From NCBI GenBank assembly GCA_934481385.1, contig CAKSPD010000010.1, forward strand, positions 1 to 57,738: DNA of 57,738 nucleotides, read 5' to 3'. Every line of letters begins with the position of its first letter. Within the stretch, counting starts at the first letter, position 1. A program made the position numbers and the translations under genes. The DNA is from an uncultured Oscillospiraceae bacterium (GTDB lineage: Bacteria > Bacillota > Clostridia > Oscillospirales > Ruminococcaceae). The notes under the pieces were generated by a model. The model made no database searches. It saw only the letters and a program-made list of their open reading frames with translations, and was not told the origin of the DNA. Positions 25,124 through 33,831 of this stretch are shown here, in pieces.

Positions 25124-28100
25124 TTAATACATATCATAGTACATGATTTCCCAGGAATCGCCTGTGAGTTCATTAACTATATCATTATGTGCGTTAGCAT
25201 TATCAACATGAAGAATTCTGAAGTTATTGTTTGTTTTTACTTCACCGAACAATCCTGAACCTATCCAGGCAGGACTTATTATTTTACCATTGTAGTTTAC
25301 AGAATATTTACCACCTGATACAGGTATATCCAATTTTGAATAAGGCATTTTAGCAGTTCCGATAAAAGTTACATTATTTTCTGCATTGATTGAAGAATAT
25401 TCTGAACCATACCAGTTGATATTGATTTTACTGCCTTCATATACATAACTGTTTTCTTTGATTGAAGCTGTTTCCATAGCTATTTTTTTGGCTTTGAAAT
25501 AACCATTTACAAAGAAGTTTACAATACCGCCTTGACTATCATCAACATAAATTTTGTGACCGTCATAATCATCTAATATGAAGTTGTTATCAAATACTAC
25601 CCATATAGCCTGTTTACCAGGTTTGATATTTATTATAACAGGGCCACTGCTTGTAGTACCGGATTTCAATATTGTGTTTTCAGTAATTGTATAAGTTTTG
25701 TTGCTTTCAACAGTTATAGTTTTAAAGCCGTCTGTTCCTCCGGGAACTTCTTTATAGTATACAGAGGAATCAAAATCAGAAGAATATCCGATAGCTTCTC
25801 TCATTTCTTCAAGAGAAGTAACGATTTTATAGTTCTGATTGCTGTCAGGATAAGGTTTTCCTGATGAGTCTTTTCCTGTTATAGCCTCTCTTGTCATAGA
25901 TGAAGGATAAATTTCGTGAGAATAATAACTTAAAGGCTTTACAGTGTTTCCTGCTCTTGCCTCAGTTTCATCTACTTTGTTAGCTGTGAGCCATGTTTTA
26001 TTTGATTCCTGACCTGTCGGGTCAGCCTTATAGTAGTATGCTTCATAATCAGTTTTTTCATAAGGAGCACACCATTCAACATAGAAGTTACTTTCATAGG
26101 CATCATCTCTTGATACTTTTTCTTTAGTGATGCCGTTATAGTATGTAAATTCTTCAGATGTTGTTTCATCGATTGTATTGCCGTTTCCGTCAACTTTATA
26201 ACGTATGCAATAATCTGTTGTCTGTTCATCAGTAGGATTTCCGTCCTTATTGACTTTATAGTAAGTATAAGGAGCATCAGTAATTTCATTGATAGGATTT
26301 CCGTCCTTGTCAACTTTATAAATTACGCTGAATGAATCTGTTACAATATCTGATTTATTTCCATCCATATCTGCCTGATAAATAATTATATCATCAGGAA
26401 CTATGTCAGTGAATGTGCCGTCTTCATAAATGAGATAATATGAATGTTCATTGTTGGTTATATTTCCTGTTTTTTCATCAGTATAAACAGGATATGAAAT
26501 ATAGTTTTCATCAAGCTGATAAATTCTCTTGATGTCGCAGTTATATTCACCACTATATGATGATGGTACAGCCTGAATTTTAACTGCACTATTATCAAGA
26601 TTTCCAACAAGAATATCTGAATATTCATTTCCTTCATCATCAGCAAATCTTCCCTGCGGATAATCTGGTTCCCAGTAACTTTTTCTTTTTAAGATGATTT
26701 CCTTGAAATTGTCACCAACATAAGGCTGATTGTTTGTTGTTTCAATTCCAAGAGCTTTAGCATCATTTACATAGTTTGCATACTGAGCATTTTTAACCAT
26801 ATAGTTTGCATAAATCGGGTTTTCATATTCATAGTAACCCGGTTTAAGACCTGATTCATAATATGTGTTGTTTTTTGCAAAATATCCTGGTTTAAGACCG
26901 CCTGTATAGTCTATTTCAGTAGTGCCGTTATAAATTTCTCCATTTACTATTGCACTTTCAACACCGCTTAAAGCACCGCCGACAACAAGGTCACCGTATA
27001 TTTTTACATTACTTCCGAGTGTAACATTTCCTTCACAGCGAATATCACCATAAATTGTTGTATCTGAAATTTCAAGGTTTCCCTTTGAATAAATGCTACC
27101 ACCCTTTGAGCCGAACTGTGTATCACCTTTCTGAACAAGTGAATTGCTCCATGATGATAATTTTGTGGAACTTGTTCCGCCTATTCTGTTTGTTACACCT
27201 GAATCAAGAAGATACAGGTCAGAGTTATTAATTGTTACTTCTTTGCTCCAGGTATCCCAAGAACCGCAGAAAATATTGTAAGGAGATTTTTTACCGTTTT
27301 TGTCTTTTATTGCAAGCTTTGATCCACATGTAAAATTTCCGTTTACAAAAAGATAAGGAATATCTTTCTGATTAAAAGCATCAGTCATTTTATAGTTGAT
27401 GTTTATAAATTTATCATTTTGTAAATTAAGATTCCCCATAATAACAGTTCCACTATTACTTTTAACAACTTCTATTTGTAATCCTTCACCTGATACAGAT
27501 AAATTACCATTTACAAATGATTTGTCTGTTTCAAGTATCGTTCCATTATTGATACTATATGTACTAGAAGCATCAGGATTTGTAAGTCCTATTGCAAAGT
27601 CACCTGTGTAATAACCGCCTGTTGTACCGGGGTCAATACCTCCTGCTGTCTGAAGACCTCTTATTGAAGTCGGATTAGGTTCATCAGGAGATTTTTTTCT
27701 GATGTATGCACAAACAGTGCTTTCTTCACCGCCGAGTTCAGCAGTAGCAGTAACTTTGAGAACCTGCTGTTCTTCCCATGCAGATTTTTCAGTGTTGTAA
27801 ACGTAAGTATCATCAATATATTCAATTGAAATCTGACCGCTGTTCCAGTTGCCGGAGTTATCATAATAACCGATTTCACCGAGAGCAGAATCATTGATTT
27901 CGACAGAAGGAGTGAGAACATCTGTCTTTTTCATATTGACAATCATCTGAGCCACAGCATCACTTCTTGACATAGCCTCCGAGAAGCTTTCGATAGCTGC
28001 ACGGGCAGTATATTCAGTCTGAGTTGCGGCATAATTTTTATGAGATCTGTTGCTTGCTGATGTAGCAAGCACAAGTGTACTTGTAAGGAATATTATAAGC

Positions 28101-28168
28101 AGTGACATTACGGATATAACCGTAAAAAGCACTGTGCCTTTGAGTTTTGCTTTGGAATGTTTTTTCAT
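25124..28168 (-). CDS. Very large PilX/GspK-like pilus protein (1014 residues)
   Basis: A 1014-residue protein with a pilin-like N-terminus: basic leader MKKHSKAKLKG, then TVLFTVISVMSLLIIFLTS. Glu +5 is missing (Thr there), as in GspK/PilX tip subunits. ATG 28168 is preferred over GTG 28180, because AAAGGTGG lies 8 bases before it. Residues about 80-180 resemble the PilX N-domain. A middle region of short strand repeats (NLEISDTTIYGDIRCEGNV) recalls a bactofilin-like or right-handed beta fold. Around residues 580-690 are about five tandem units of the form YKVDxDGNxxDExT. The C-terminal third has another strand-rich domain ending DSWEIMYYDMY. It lies between pilO and two minor pilins. It could be a tip-located adhesin; this is inference. 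Confidence 0.85.
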   Translation of the reverse strand: MKKHSKAKLKGTVLFTVISVMSLLIIFLTSTLVLATSASNRSHKNYAATQTEYTARAAIESFSEAMSRSDAVAQMIVNMKKTDVLTPSVEINDSALGEIGYYDNSGNWNSGQISIEYIDDTYVYNTEKSAWEEQQVLKVTATAELGGEESTVCAYIRKKSPDEPNPTSIRGLQTAGGIDPGTTGGYYTGDFAIGLTNPDASSTYSINNGTILETDKSFVNGNLSVSGEGLQIEVVKSNSGTVIMGNLNLQNDKFININYKMTDAFNQKDIPYLFVNGNFTCGSKLAIKDKNGKKSPYNIFCGSWDTWSKEVTINNSDLYLLDSGVTNRIGGTSSTKLSSWSNSLVQKGDTQFGSKGGSIYSKGNLEISDTTIYGDIRCEGNVTLGSNVKIYGDLVVGGALSGVESAIVNGEIYNGTTEIDYTGGLKPGYFAKNNTYYESGLKPGYYEYENPIYANYMVKNAQYANYVNDAKALGIETTNNQPYVGDNFKEIILKRKSYWEPDYPQGRFADDEGNEYSDILVGNLDNSAVKIQAVPSSYSGEYNCDIKRIYQLDENYISYPVYTDEKTGNITNNEHSYYLIYEDGTFTDIVPDDIIIYQADMDGNKSDIVTDSFSVIYKVDKDGNPINEITDAPYTYYKVNKDGNPTDEQTTDYCIRYKVDGNGNTIDETTSEEFTYYNGITKEKVSRDDAYESNFYVEWCAPYEKTDYEAYYYKADPTGQESNKTWLTANKVDETEARAGNTVKPLSYYSHEIYPSSMTREAITGKDSSGKPYPDSNQNYKIVTSLEEMREAIGYSSDFDSSVYYKEVPGGTDGFKTITVESNKTYTITENTILKSGTTSSGPVIINIKPGKQAIWVVFDNNFILDDYDGHKIYVDDSQGGIVNFFVNGYFKAKKIAMETASIKENSYVYEGSKININWYGSEYSSINAENNVTFIGTAKMPYSKLDIPVSGGKYSVNYNGKIISPAWIGSGLFGEVKTNNNFRILHVDNANAHNDIVNELTGDSWEIMYYDMY
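26130..26440 (-). repeat. Tandem repeats of about 21 residues in the PilX-like gene
   Basis: Four to five units are visible in translation, each with a Tyr-Lys-Val-Asp/Asn-x-Asp/Asn-Gly-Asn core followed by Asp/Asn-Glu-x-Thr: YKVDKDGNPINEIT, YKVNKDGNPTDEQT, YKVDGNGNTIDETT and a more diverged pair upstream. The copies have drifted at DNA level. Confidence 0.75.
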
Positions 28169-28214
28169 TTTTTCTACCACCTTTCAAGTGTGACAAAGAC
28201 AAAACCAAAACAGC

Positions 28215-29006
28215 TTATTCAAGAACAGGTTCGTCAAGCTCGTAAACAGAGTAGAGATTAAGAACCATTGTAACTTCTGAAACTCCTGCTTCCTTACCTG
28301 AAGCGTCCTTCATTTTTTCAGCATCAGCTGAAAGTTTTCCGGTTGAAGGGTCAACACCAAAATCTGTATCTGTAATTGTGATAGAGTCTATTCTTATAGC
28401 CTTATCCATTTTACTGATAGTTTCCATAAAGTTCCAGAGGTCATCTTTTGTAGCTTTGACACTTATACCGTACTGCTGAACGAAAAGATTTTCAGCAGTT
28501 CTTTCAGAAAGGGCATTGCTTTCTTCAAGTTTCTTTGAGATTTCAGCAGTATAGTTTCCGTTGAGGTCAGCGAGGTCAAGGATAGCAGTAGTAGGAACAG
28601 TAGGAGTATAGTAGTAATAATCAAGAGTAGTATCCTGAATAGAACCTGCCTCCATACTCATAACCTTGAGATTTGATTCGTCCATTATGCTCTGCATATA
28701 CTTGTCGAGCTGATAAGGCTGCATAAAGCTGATAAGGTTTCCGTCTGCAACTTCTTCTCCGCTGAAGAACATAGAAGAAACTTTGTCTGCTTCGGATTTA
28801 GTGTTTTTAACATCATCTCTGAGTGTAGGAATCTGCTGAATTTTTGCATCAAGTCCGTCCCATTCCTGCTGAACGGCATCACGGGCTGTTTTATTTTCTT
28901 TAATGTCATTGAATTTTGGTTTAATTAATCCGAAGAATCCGCCTAAAAGCACTACTATGGCAATTACAGCCAGTAAAATGACACGGTCTCTGTAATTTAA
29001 TTTCAT
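28215..29006 (-). CDS. pilO: Pilus assembly protein PilO-like
   Basis: A 263-residue protein with a short cytoplasmic N-terminus, one membrane helix (residues about 9-28), a coiled-coil stretch (about 35-75, rich in Lys, Asp and Glu), and an extracellular ferredoxin-like PilO-type domain. It is 2 bases downstream of the PilM-PilN fusion, matching the usual pilM-pilN-pilO order. PilN and PilO form an inner-membrane dimer linking the platform to the pilus. Sequence of PilO proteins is poorly conserved, so order and topology carry the call. Confidence 0.85.
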   Translation of the reverse strand: MKLNYRDRVILLAVIAIVVLLGGFFGLIKPKFNDIKENKTARDAVQQEWDGLDAKIQQIPTLRDDVKNTKSEADKVSSMFFSGEEVADGNLISFMQPYQLDKYMQSIMDESNLKVMSMEAGSIQDTTLDYYYYTPTVPTTAILDLADLNGNYTAEISKKLEESNALSERTAENLFVQQYGISVKATKDDLWNFMETISKMDKAIRIDSITITDTDFGVDPSTGKLSADAEKMKDASGKEAGVSEVTMVLNLYSVYELDEPVLE

Positions 29007-29008
29007 GA

Positions 29009-30709
29009 TTATTCAGCCTCCTCTGCTGTTTCACTGCCGGCTGTATCGTCAGTATTTGTTTCGGCAGGAGTATAAATTGATTTTTCGCCTTTCAAAGTAA
29101 CAGTTATAGAGAAATTAACAGTAGATGTTTTCTTGTCAGAACCAGCTTTTGTTATTTCACCAGTAGTCGGGTCAACAGTCTGTGCCTGTTGAGTTACTTC
29201 TGAAATGCTGTAATTTGAATATGTTACATCAACAAAATAATCCTTGCCGTAATCAGTTTTCAGAAGATTTTCAGCGAATTGTGCAGGGAGTTTCTGTGTA
29301 GGTTCATCAATACTGCTACATTCTACATCAAAGCTTATTCTTCCGTCAGTATACTGAGGGTTAACAATTCTTGCCTTGTCAACCTTTGTCGGAAGTTCAG
29401 AAACAGTCTTGTCGATAGCTTCCTGAAATACATCATACTTATCACCGAGAACAACAGGTTTTGAATCAAAAGCATCTTTGAGGTTGGTTACAGATGTGAG
29501 ATATGTTTCAACTTCTGTTTTCATATTTGTAAGACTGTCGAAAAGAGCAATCTGCTGTGCAGTTTCAGGAGAGTTGATTTTGCTCTGAAGGTCATCAATA
29601 TCATGCTGTATACCGCTGTTCACTCCGGTGAGTATACCCCATACTATTCCGATAACGGCAGCACATGCAACAGTAGTTCCGAGAAGAAAATATTTATAAG
29701 TTCCGTCAGACTTAATTTTATTGTTGTTTACGGAGTCAGTTTCAAGGAGGTTAACCTTTTCAGTTTCCTTGTTACGCTTGAACATAGCACCGATAGCATT
29801 TGCAAAGAGTTCAAATTTAAGATTGTCATATCCATGAATCTGCGGAGGAGCTGTAAGAGTATCGCCATGAAGTTCCATTTTTGACATTTCATCGATAAGA
29901 CGCTTGTAATAGGCATTGTCACCGATTTCGCCGTAGAATATGATATTCTCAACAGTTTCGCCTGTGTTACGGCTTCTCTGGAACTGGAGCATACGATAGA
30001 TATTTTCAACGACTGCTTCAAAAACATAGTCTTCTGAATCGTCATAGTCCTCGGCTGATATTGAAGCGAATCTTGAGAATGCAAGCTGGCAGTCCTCATT
30101 TTTTCCTCTTTTTTCATAAAGGTTAAGGCTTATGAAGTTCTTGTCAATCTGAACGGCAAGTAGAGGCATTTTTGTTTTGATTTTTGTATCTGCAAGAAGA
30201 AGTTTTGTAATACAGTTACAGCCAATCATAACAGATTTAAGTGAAATTCCGAGCATCTGGAATACTTTTTTATAGCAGTCTATAATTGCATAAGGACATG
30301 CAGTAGCAAGAACAGTAACGAGATTTTCTCTGCCGGCAGCAACATCTTCATCAGTATCGCCTACAATTACATAGGAAACAGAATATGTATCATCAATTCC
30401 GAGAGCGTTCTGCATTTCCTGCTTAACATTTTTTGCAAATTCCTGTTCCTTAGCCTTTTCGAGCTGAAGTTCCTTGAATATGGTGAGGTTTGAGGAAATA
30501 CTTACAATAGCCTCTTTGTCAGCCATTTTGTTTGTTGCGAGAACGCTGTTTATAAGAGTAGCAACACGGGGAATATCCTGAACGTGACCGTTTACAATAA
30601 TATCTTCATCGAGTTCAAGTGTAGCAGCGGAACTGATTCGGATTTTATTACCGCTTTCAGTACCTTTAATAATTCGTATATTTCTATCAGTAATATCAAA
30701 TGACAGCAT
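29009..30709 (-). CDS. pilM: PilM-PilN fusion, type IV pilus alignment protein
   Basis: A 566-residue protein that combines two normally separate proteins. Residues 1 to about 315 are PilM, an actin/FtsA-like cytoplasmic ATPase, starting MLSFDITDRNIRIIKG, with SRFASISAED and FELFANAIGAMF in the usual places. Residues 319-325 read VNLLETD, the counterpart of the INLLP motif in PilN that docks into PilM. A membrane helix follows at about 339-361, then a coiled coil (365-410) and a PilN-type outer domain. A Thr/Glu-rich tail ends the protein. ATG 30709 has AGGTGG upstream. The symbol pilM is used for the first half only. pilO follows at once. Confidence 0.9.
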   Translation of the reverse strand: MLSFDITDRNIRIIKGTESGNKIRISSAATLELDEDIIVNGHVQDIPRVATLINSVLATNKMADKEAIVSISSNLTIFKELQLEKAKEQEFAKNVKQEMQNALGIDDTYSVSYVIVGDTDEDVAAGRENLVTVLATACPYAIIDCYKKVFQMLGISLKSVMIGCNCITKLLLADTKIKTKMPLLAVQIDKNFISLNLYEKRGKNEDCQLAFSRFASISAEDYDDSEDYVFEAVVENIYRMLQFQRSRNTGETVENIIFYGEIGDNAYYKRLIDEMSKMELHGDTLTAPPQIHGYDNLKFELFANAIGAMFKRNKETEKVNLLETDSVNNNKIKSDGTYKYFLLGTTVACAAVIGIVWGILTGVNSGIQHDIDDLQSKINSPETAQQIALFDSLTNMKTEVETYLTSVTNLKDAFDSKPVVLGDKYDVFQEAIDKTVSELPTKVDKARIVNPQYTDGRISFDVECSSIDEPTQKLPAQFAENLLKTDYGKDYFVDVTYSNYSISEVTQQAQTVDPTTGEITKAGSDKKTSTVNFSITVTLKGEKSIYTPAETNTDDTAGSETAEEAE

Positions 30710-30730
30710 TTTTTAATCCACCTCTCAATT

Positions 30731-31924
30731 TTATTGAATATTTTCGAATGAGCCATAAAGTGCCGGAAATACAGCCATAAGAACCATACAAACAACAACA
30801 CCCATAAAGATTATGGCAACAGGTTCGATAAGATGTACAAGGTTCTGAACAGCAGTATCAGCTTCTTCTTCATAGTAGCCTGAAGCATTTTCAAGGATAG
30901 TGTCCAAAGCACCTGATTCTTCGCCGACATATATCAGTGAGCAGAACATTGATTCAAAGATTTCAGTTCTCTGTACTGAAGATGAAAGAGGTTCACCCTG
31001 TTTAACTTCATCAACAACAGTTTCAAAACACTGGCTTATGTAGCTGTTTCCGAGAATGTCAGCAGCTCTCTGAATACATTCAACCATAGGAATACCGCTT
31101 GAATAGAGTGAACAGAAAGTTCTTGCAAAACGGCTGGTATAGATTGTAACCATAAGAGGCCCAACTGAAGGCATTTTTACAAGCATACGGTCAAATTTCA
31201 GTCTTACGCTGTCAATTTTAAGGATATATTTTATTCCGAAAATAATACCGCCGATAACGATTACAAGTATATACCATTTTGAAGTGATGAAATCACTTAT
31301 ATTCATCATAACTCTTGTAAGTGCAGGAATATCGTTCGGGTCATCGAACATGTTTGCGAATGTCGGAATGATGAATGTAAACATAAGGATAACGATAACT
31401 ACACAGAGAACCATAAGAATAGCAGGATACATCATAGAGCTTTTAATGGTATTGTGCATTTTGTTTTCCTTGTCATAATGTGCAGACATTCTCTGCATAA
31501 TGACATCGAGCGAACCGCTGGCTTCACCGGCAGCAACCATTGAGATAAGAAAAGGAGGGAAAACACCTTTATATAGTTCGAGGGAAGATGAGAACGATTC
31601 ACCTTTCTGAACGTTTTCGTAGATGTCACGCCATATGAGTTTAGCGGATTCCTTTTCCTGTTCCTTGCACAGAATATCAAGAGCTTTTACCAGAGTGAGC
31701 CCTGATGTAAGCATCGCACTGAGTTGTCGGCAGTTGAAAGACAACTCTTTTGTAGTGAATTTGTGCATGTTTTTTGAACTTTTTGAATCAGTTTCCTCAT
31801 AGCTTTTGGACACAAGACCTTTTTCATGCATTTTTGCGAGGAAAGCCTTTTCATCTTCCGCAGGCATATTTCCCTTTACGGTCTTTCCGTTAGCGTCCAC
31901 AGCTGTATAAGAAAAATTCTTCAT
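30731..31924 (-). CDS. pilC: Type IV pilus platform protein PilC
   Basis: Inner-membrane platform of the pilus machine, which couples PilB and PilT to pilin movement. The 397-residue protein has the family N-terminus FSYTAVDANGKTVKG, two T2SSF domains (residues about 65-190 and 265-390), and FCRQLSAMLTSGL-like and FARTFCSLYSSGIPMVECI segments at their starts. About three membrane helices are visible, including VLCVVIVILMFTFIIPTF. It leads the seven-gene minus-strand operon, with AGGTGG before the start at 31924. Two promoters stand upstream. Confidence 0.95.
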   Translation of the reverse strand: MKNFSYTAVDANGKTVKGNMPAEDEKAFLAKMHEKGLVSKSYEETDSKSSKNMHKFTTKELSFNCRQLSAMLTSGLTLVKALDILCKEQEKESAKLIWRDIYENVQKGESFSSSLELYKGVFPPFLISMVAAGEASGSLDVIMQRMSAHYDKENKMHNTIKSSMMYPAILMVLCVVIVILMFTFIIPTFANMFDDPNDIPALTRVMMNISDFITSKWYILVIVIGGIIFGIKYILKIDSVRLKFDRMLVKMPSVGPLMVTIYTSRFARTFCSLYSSGIPMVECIQRAADILGNSYISQCFETVVDEVKQGEPLSSSVQRTEIFESMFCSLIYVGEESGALDTILENASGYYEEEADTAVQNLVHLIEPVAIIFMGVVVCMVLMAVFPALYGSFENIQ

Positions 31925-31989
31925 TTAACCACCTCCATAAAAATAAATAAAAATTGACAGCATAAAGCAATAATGCCCTAATAATAAAG

Positions 31990-32018
31990 ATTATAGCATT
32001 TTTGAAAAGATATTTCAA
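31990..32018 (-). promoter_or_regulatory. Proximal promoter of the pilus operon
   Basis: TTGAAA (32018-32013) and TATAAT (31995-31990) on the minus strand, 17-base spacing, with TGC before the -10, an extended -10 box. Transcription would begin about 55-60 bases before pilC. Confidence 0.8.
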
Positions 32019-32171
32019 TTGCCTTTTTAGCATAAATGCGTAGTATTTTTTTATTAATATTCACCAATAAATATACATTAAGTAATAATCATAATATTTT
32101 AATGTACAAATATGAAAAATTATAAATAGCAGAAGGGGATTATAAACTTTCTCTGTAAATCTTGTATAAAT

Positions 32172-32200
32172 ATTATATCATATAATTTTCAAAAAATCAA
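32172..32200 (-). promoter_or_regulatory. Distal promoter of the pilus operon
   Basis: TTGATT (32200-32195) and TATAAT (32177-32172) on the minus strand, 17-base spacing. It would give a leader of about 240 bases ahead of pilC. Confidence 0.65.
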
Positions 32201-32322
32201 TAGGAGATAAGAACTCTTTAGTAAAAGATAGATAAAATAATTTTTTTAAAAAAGTAAGCAATCCGGACATGCCGTTTACAATTATATATTAATAAAAAAT
32301 TCTGTTTATGACTGAAAAAAAA

Positions 32323-32349
32323 AGAAATGCCTTTCTGAAAGGCATTTCT
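32323..32349 (-). terminator. Terminator of the three-module dockerin gene
   Basis: AGAAATGCCTTTC (32323-32335) pairs with GAAAGGCATTTCT (32337-32349). On the minus strand it is followed by TTTTTTTT. Confidence 0.9.
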
Positions 32350-32360
32350 GATTTTAAAAA

Positions 32361-33641
32361 TTATTCAAGACTTGTTATAATTCCTGCAAGATACTGCTGA
32401 ATCATAAGGGCATCACTTGCATTAAGACCGTTTCCGGAATTCTGAACATCACCGTTCTGTCTGCCGACAGGCTGAAGGAAATTTTTTTCTGAATCTGAAA
32501 CATATGAGGAAATTGCAATGACATCAGCAATATCAATTTTTCCGTCAGTATTTGCATCGCCTGCGAGGGCATTTGATTTGCCTATTTCAAAATCAGATTT
32601 TACAACATCTGTCTTATATCCTTTTTCGTCCTCAGCCTGTATAAGAAAGATATATTTTCCTGTTTCAAGATTTTCAAAAATCATACTGTAATCAATATCA
32701 GGAAAAACGTTGAAAGTTGTTGAATCAGGTGAGAATGAAACTTTCTGTAAAACAGTTCCGTCTGATTTAAGTATTTCTGAAGTTACAGTTTTGAGCTTGT
32801 ATTTTGAAGTAATAGTTCCTCGGAGATTGAAATATGAACCCTGTTTTAAAACTCCGGAAGGAAATTCCGCATCGGAAATTTTTATATTGGAATCAGTTTC
32901 TTTTGACTTTTTTACTTCAAAGCTGATTTTTTCAAGAGTAACATTATATCCGCTGTAATCCTCAGCAACAAGCTTGTATGTATATGAGCCTTCATCAAGA
33001 CCTGCAACATCAAAAATATCATTTCCGGAAAAAGTATAGCTCTTGCTGTTTACAGAAGATTTTACAGCTTTCCATACTTCTGAATTTTTTGAATCATATA
33101 TGTATGCAGAAACTTTATTCAAAGGCTGAACAGATGTTATACAGCAGTTTATTTTGAATGACTGACCATACTGCATAGTTCCTGACGGGAAAGATGAATT
33201 TTCAGTTTTTATCTGACTTTCAGTTGAAGGATTGCCTATCTGAAATTCTGAATACAGAAGTCTTATATAATTGTCATTGCTGTCAGTAACACTTATCTGA
33301 TAGCAATAAAGACCTTCCGGCAGAGAACCGAAACGGATACCGGCATCAATTGTTTTAATATTAAATTCAGTTGTGCTGACTTCTTTTTCAACTTCCTGAT
33401 TGGCAATGCCGTTGCGGTAATATATTCCTGCAACAACCTTTTTCATAGGTTTTTCTGAAGTTATAATGCCTTTAAGGATAAAGGATTTGCCGACAGGCAG
33501 ACTTCCTTCAGGTTTGGTGAAATCAGTTATTTTTATATCAGAAGAAACAACTTCCACAGCATATGACCTGAACGGTACAACCGAAAGCAAAATAACAAGC
33601 ATAACAGCGAAGCTTGCAAGACGTGATAAAGTTTTATTCAT
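32361..33641 (-). CDS. Secreted three-module dockerin protein
   Basis: A 426-residue exported protein. A signal peptide ends near residue 28. Three copies of a beta-type module of about 100 residues follow (about 35-136, 143-243, 252-354), each starting with IKI-type strands and FPSG or PEGSLPVG, and ending near SDFEIG. Residues about 359-423 form a dockerin: GDANTDGKIDIADVIAIS, then a second loop DVQNSGNGLNASDALMIQQ that is one residue longer than the textbook DxNxDG loop. Dockerins bind cohesins on scaffoldins. No catalytic domain is seen. ATG 33641 follows GGAGG. The same module occurs in the neighbouring C39 protein. Module function is unknown; ligand or surface binding is a guess. Confidence 0.85.
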   Translation of the reverse strand: MNKTLSRLASFAVMLVILLSVVPFRSYAVEVVSSDIKITDFTKPEGSLPVGKSFILKGIITSEKPMKKVVAGIYYRNGIANQEVEKEVSTTEFNIKTIDAGIRFGSLPEGLYCYQISVTDSNDNYIRLLYSEFQIGNPSTESQIKTENSSFPSGTMQYGQSFKINCCITSVQPLNKVSAYIYDSKNSEVWKAVKSSVNSKSYTFSGNDIFDVAGLDEGSYTYKLVAEDYSGYNVTLEKISFEVKKSKETDSNIKISDAEFPSGVLKQGSYFNLRGTITSKYKLKTVTSEILKSDGTVLQKVSFSPDSTTFNVFPDIDYSMIFENLETGKYIFLIQAEDEKGYKTDVVKSDFEIGKSNALAGDANTDGKIDIADVIAISSYVSDSEKNFLQPVGRQNGDVQNSGNGLNASDALMIQQYLAGIITSLE

Positions 33642-33676
33642 TTTTACTGCCTCCATTAATTTTTTTCATAATAATA

Positions 33677-33705
33677 TTTATACCACTTCAAAAAAATAAA
33701 ATCAA
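33677..33705 (-). promoter_or_regulatory. Promoter of the three-module dockerin gene
   Basis: TTGATT (33705-33700) and TATAAA (33682-33677) on the minus strand with 17-base spacing and a TGG extended -10. Confidence 0.7.
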
Positions 33706-33791
33706 GTAATTTGTAATTTTTTGTAAATAGTATCAAAAAACAGATGTTTTTTTTAAAAAATTCCACTTATTTTTATAAAGGTGTCGAAATT

Positions 33792-33822
33792 AAAAGACAG
33801 TTCATTTTCAGAGCTGTCTTTT
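33792..33822 (-). terminator. Terminator of the C39/dockerin gene
   Basis: AAAAGACAG (33792-33800) pairs with CTGTCTTTT (33814-33822); the minus strand then continues AATTTCG after its T-bearing arm. Confidence 0.7.
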
Positions 33823-33831
33823 ATTATATAT

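Larger units (their letters stand above)
31925..32360. other. AT-rich regulatory region upstream of pilC
   Basis: This 436-base gap holds two minus-strand promoters for the pilus operon and the terminator of the next gene. A long AT-rich leader would follow the distal promoter. I looked for a c-di-GMP riboswitch and other known classes and saw none. No protein-coding frame of note is present. Confidence 0.6.

Noticed and set aside
25972..26313. Open frame overlapping the PilX-like gene on the same strand
   Set aside because: It arises from the repeat region in a shifted frame and has no ribosome site.
31925..32360. c-di-GMP riboswitch in the pilus leader
   Set aside because: The conserved GEMM core was not seen in the minus-strand leader.
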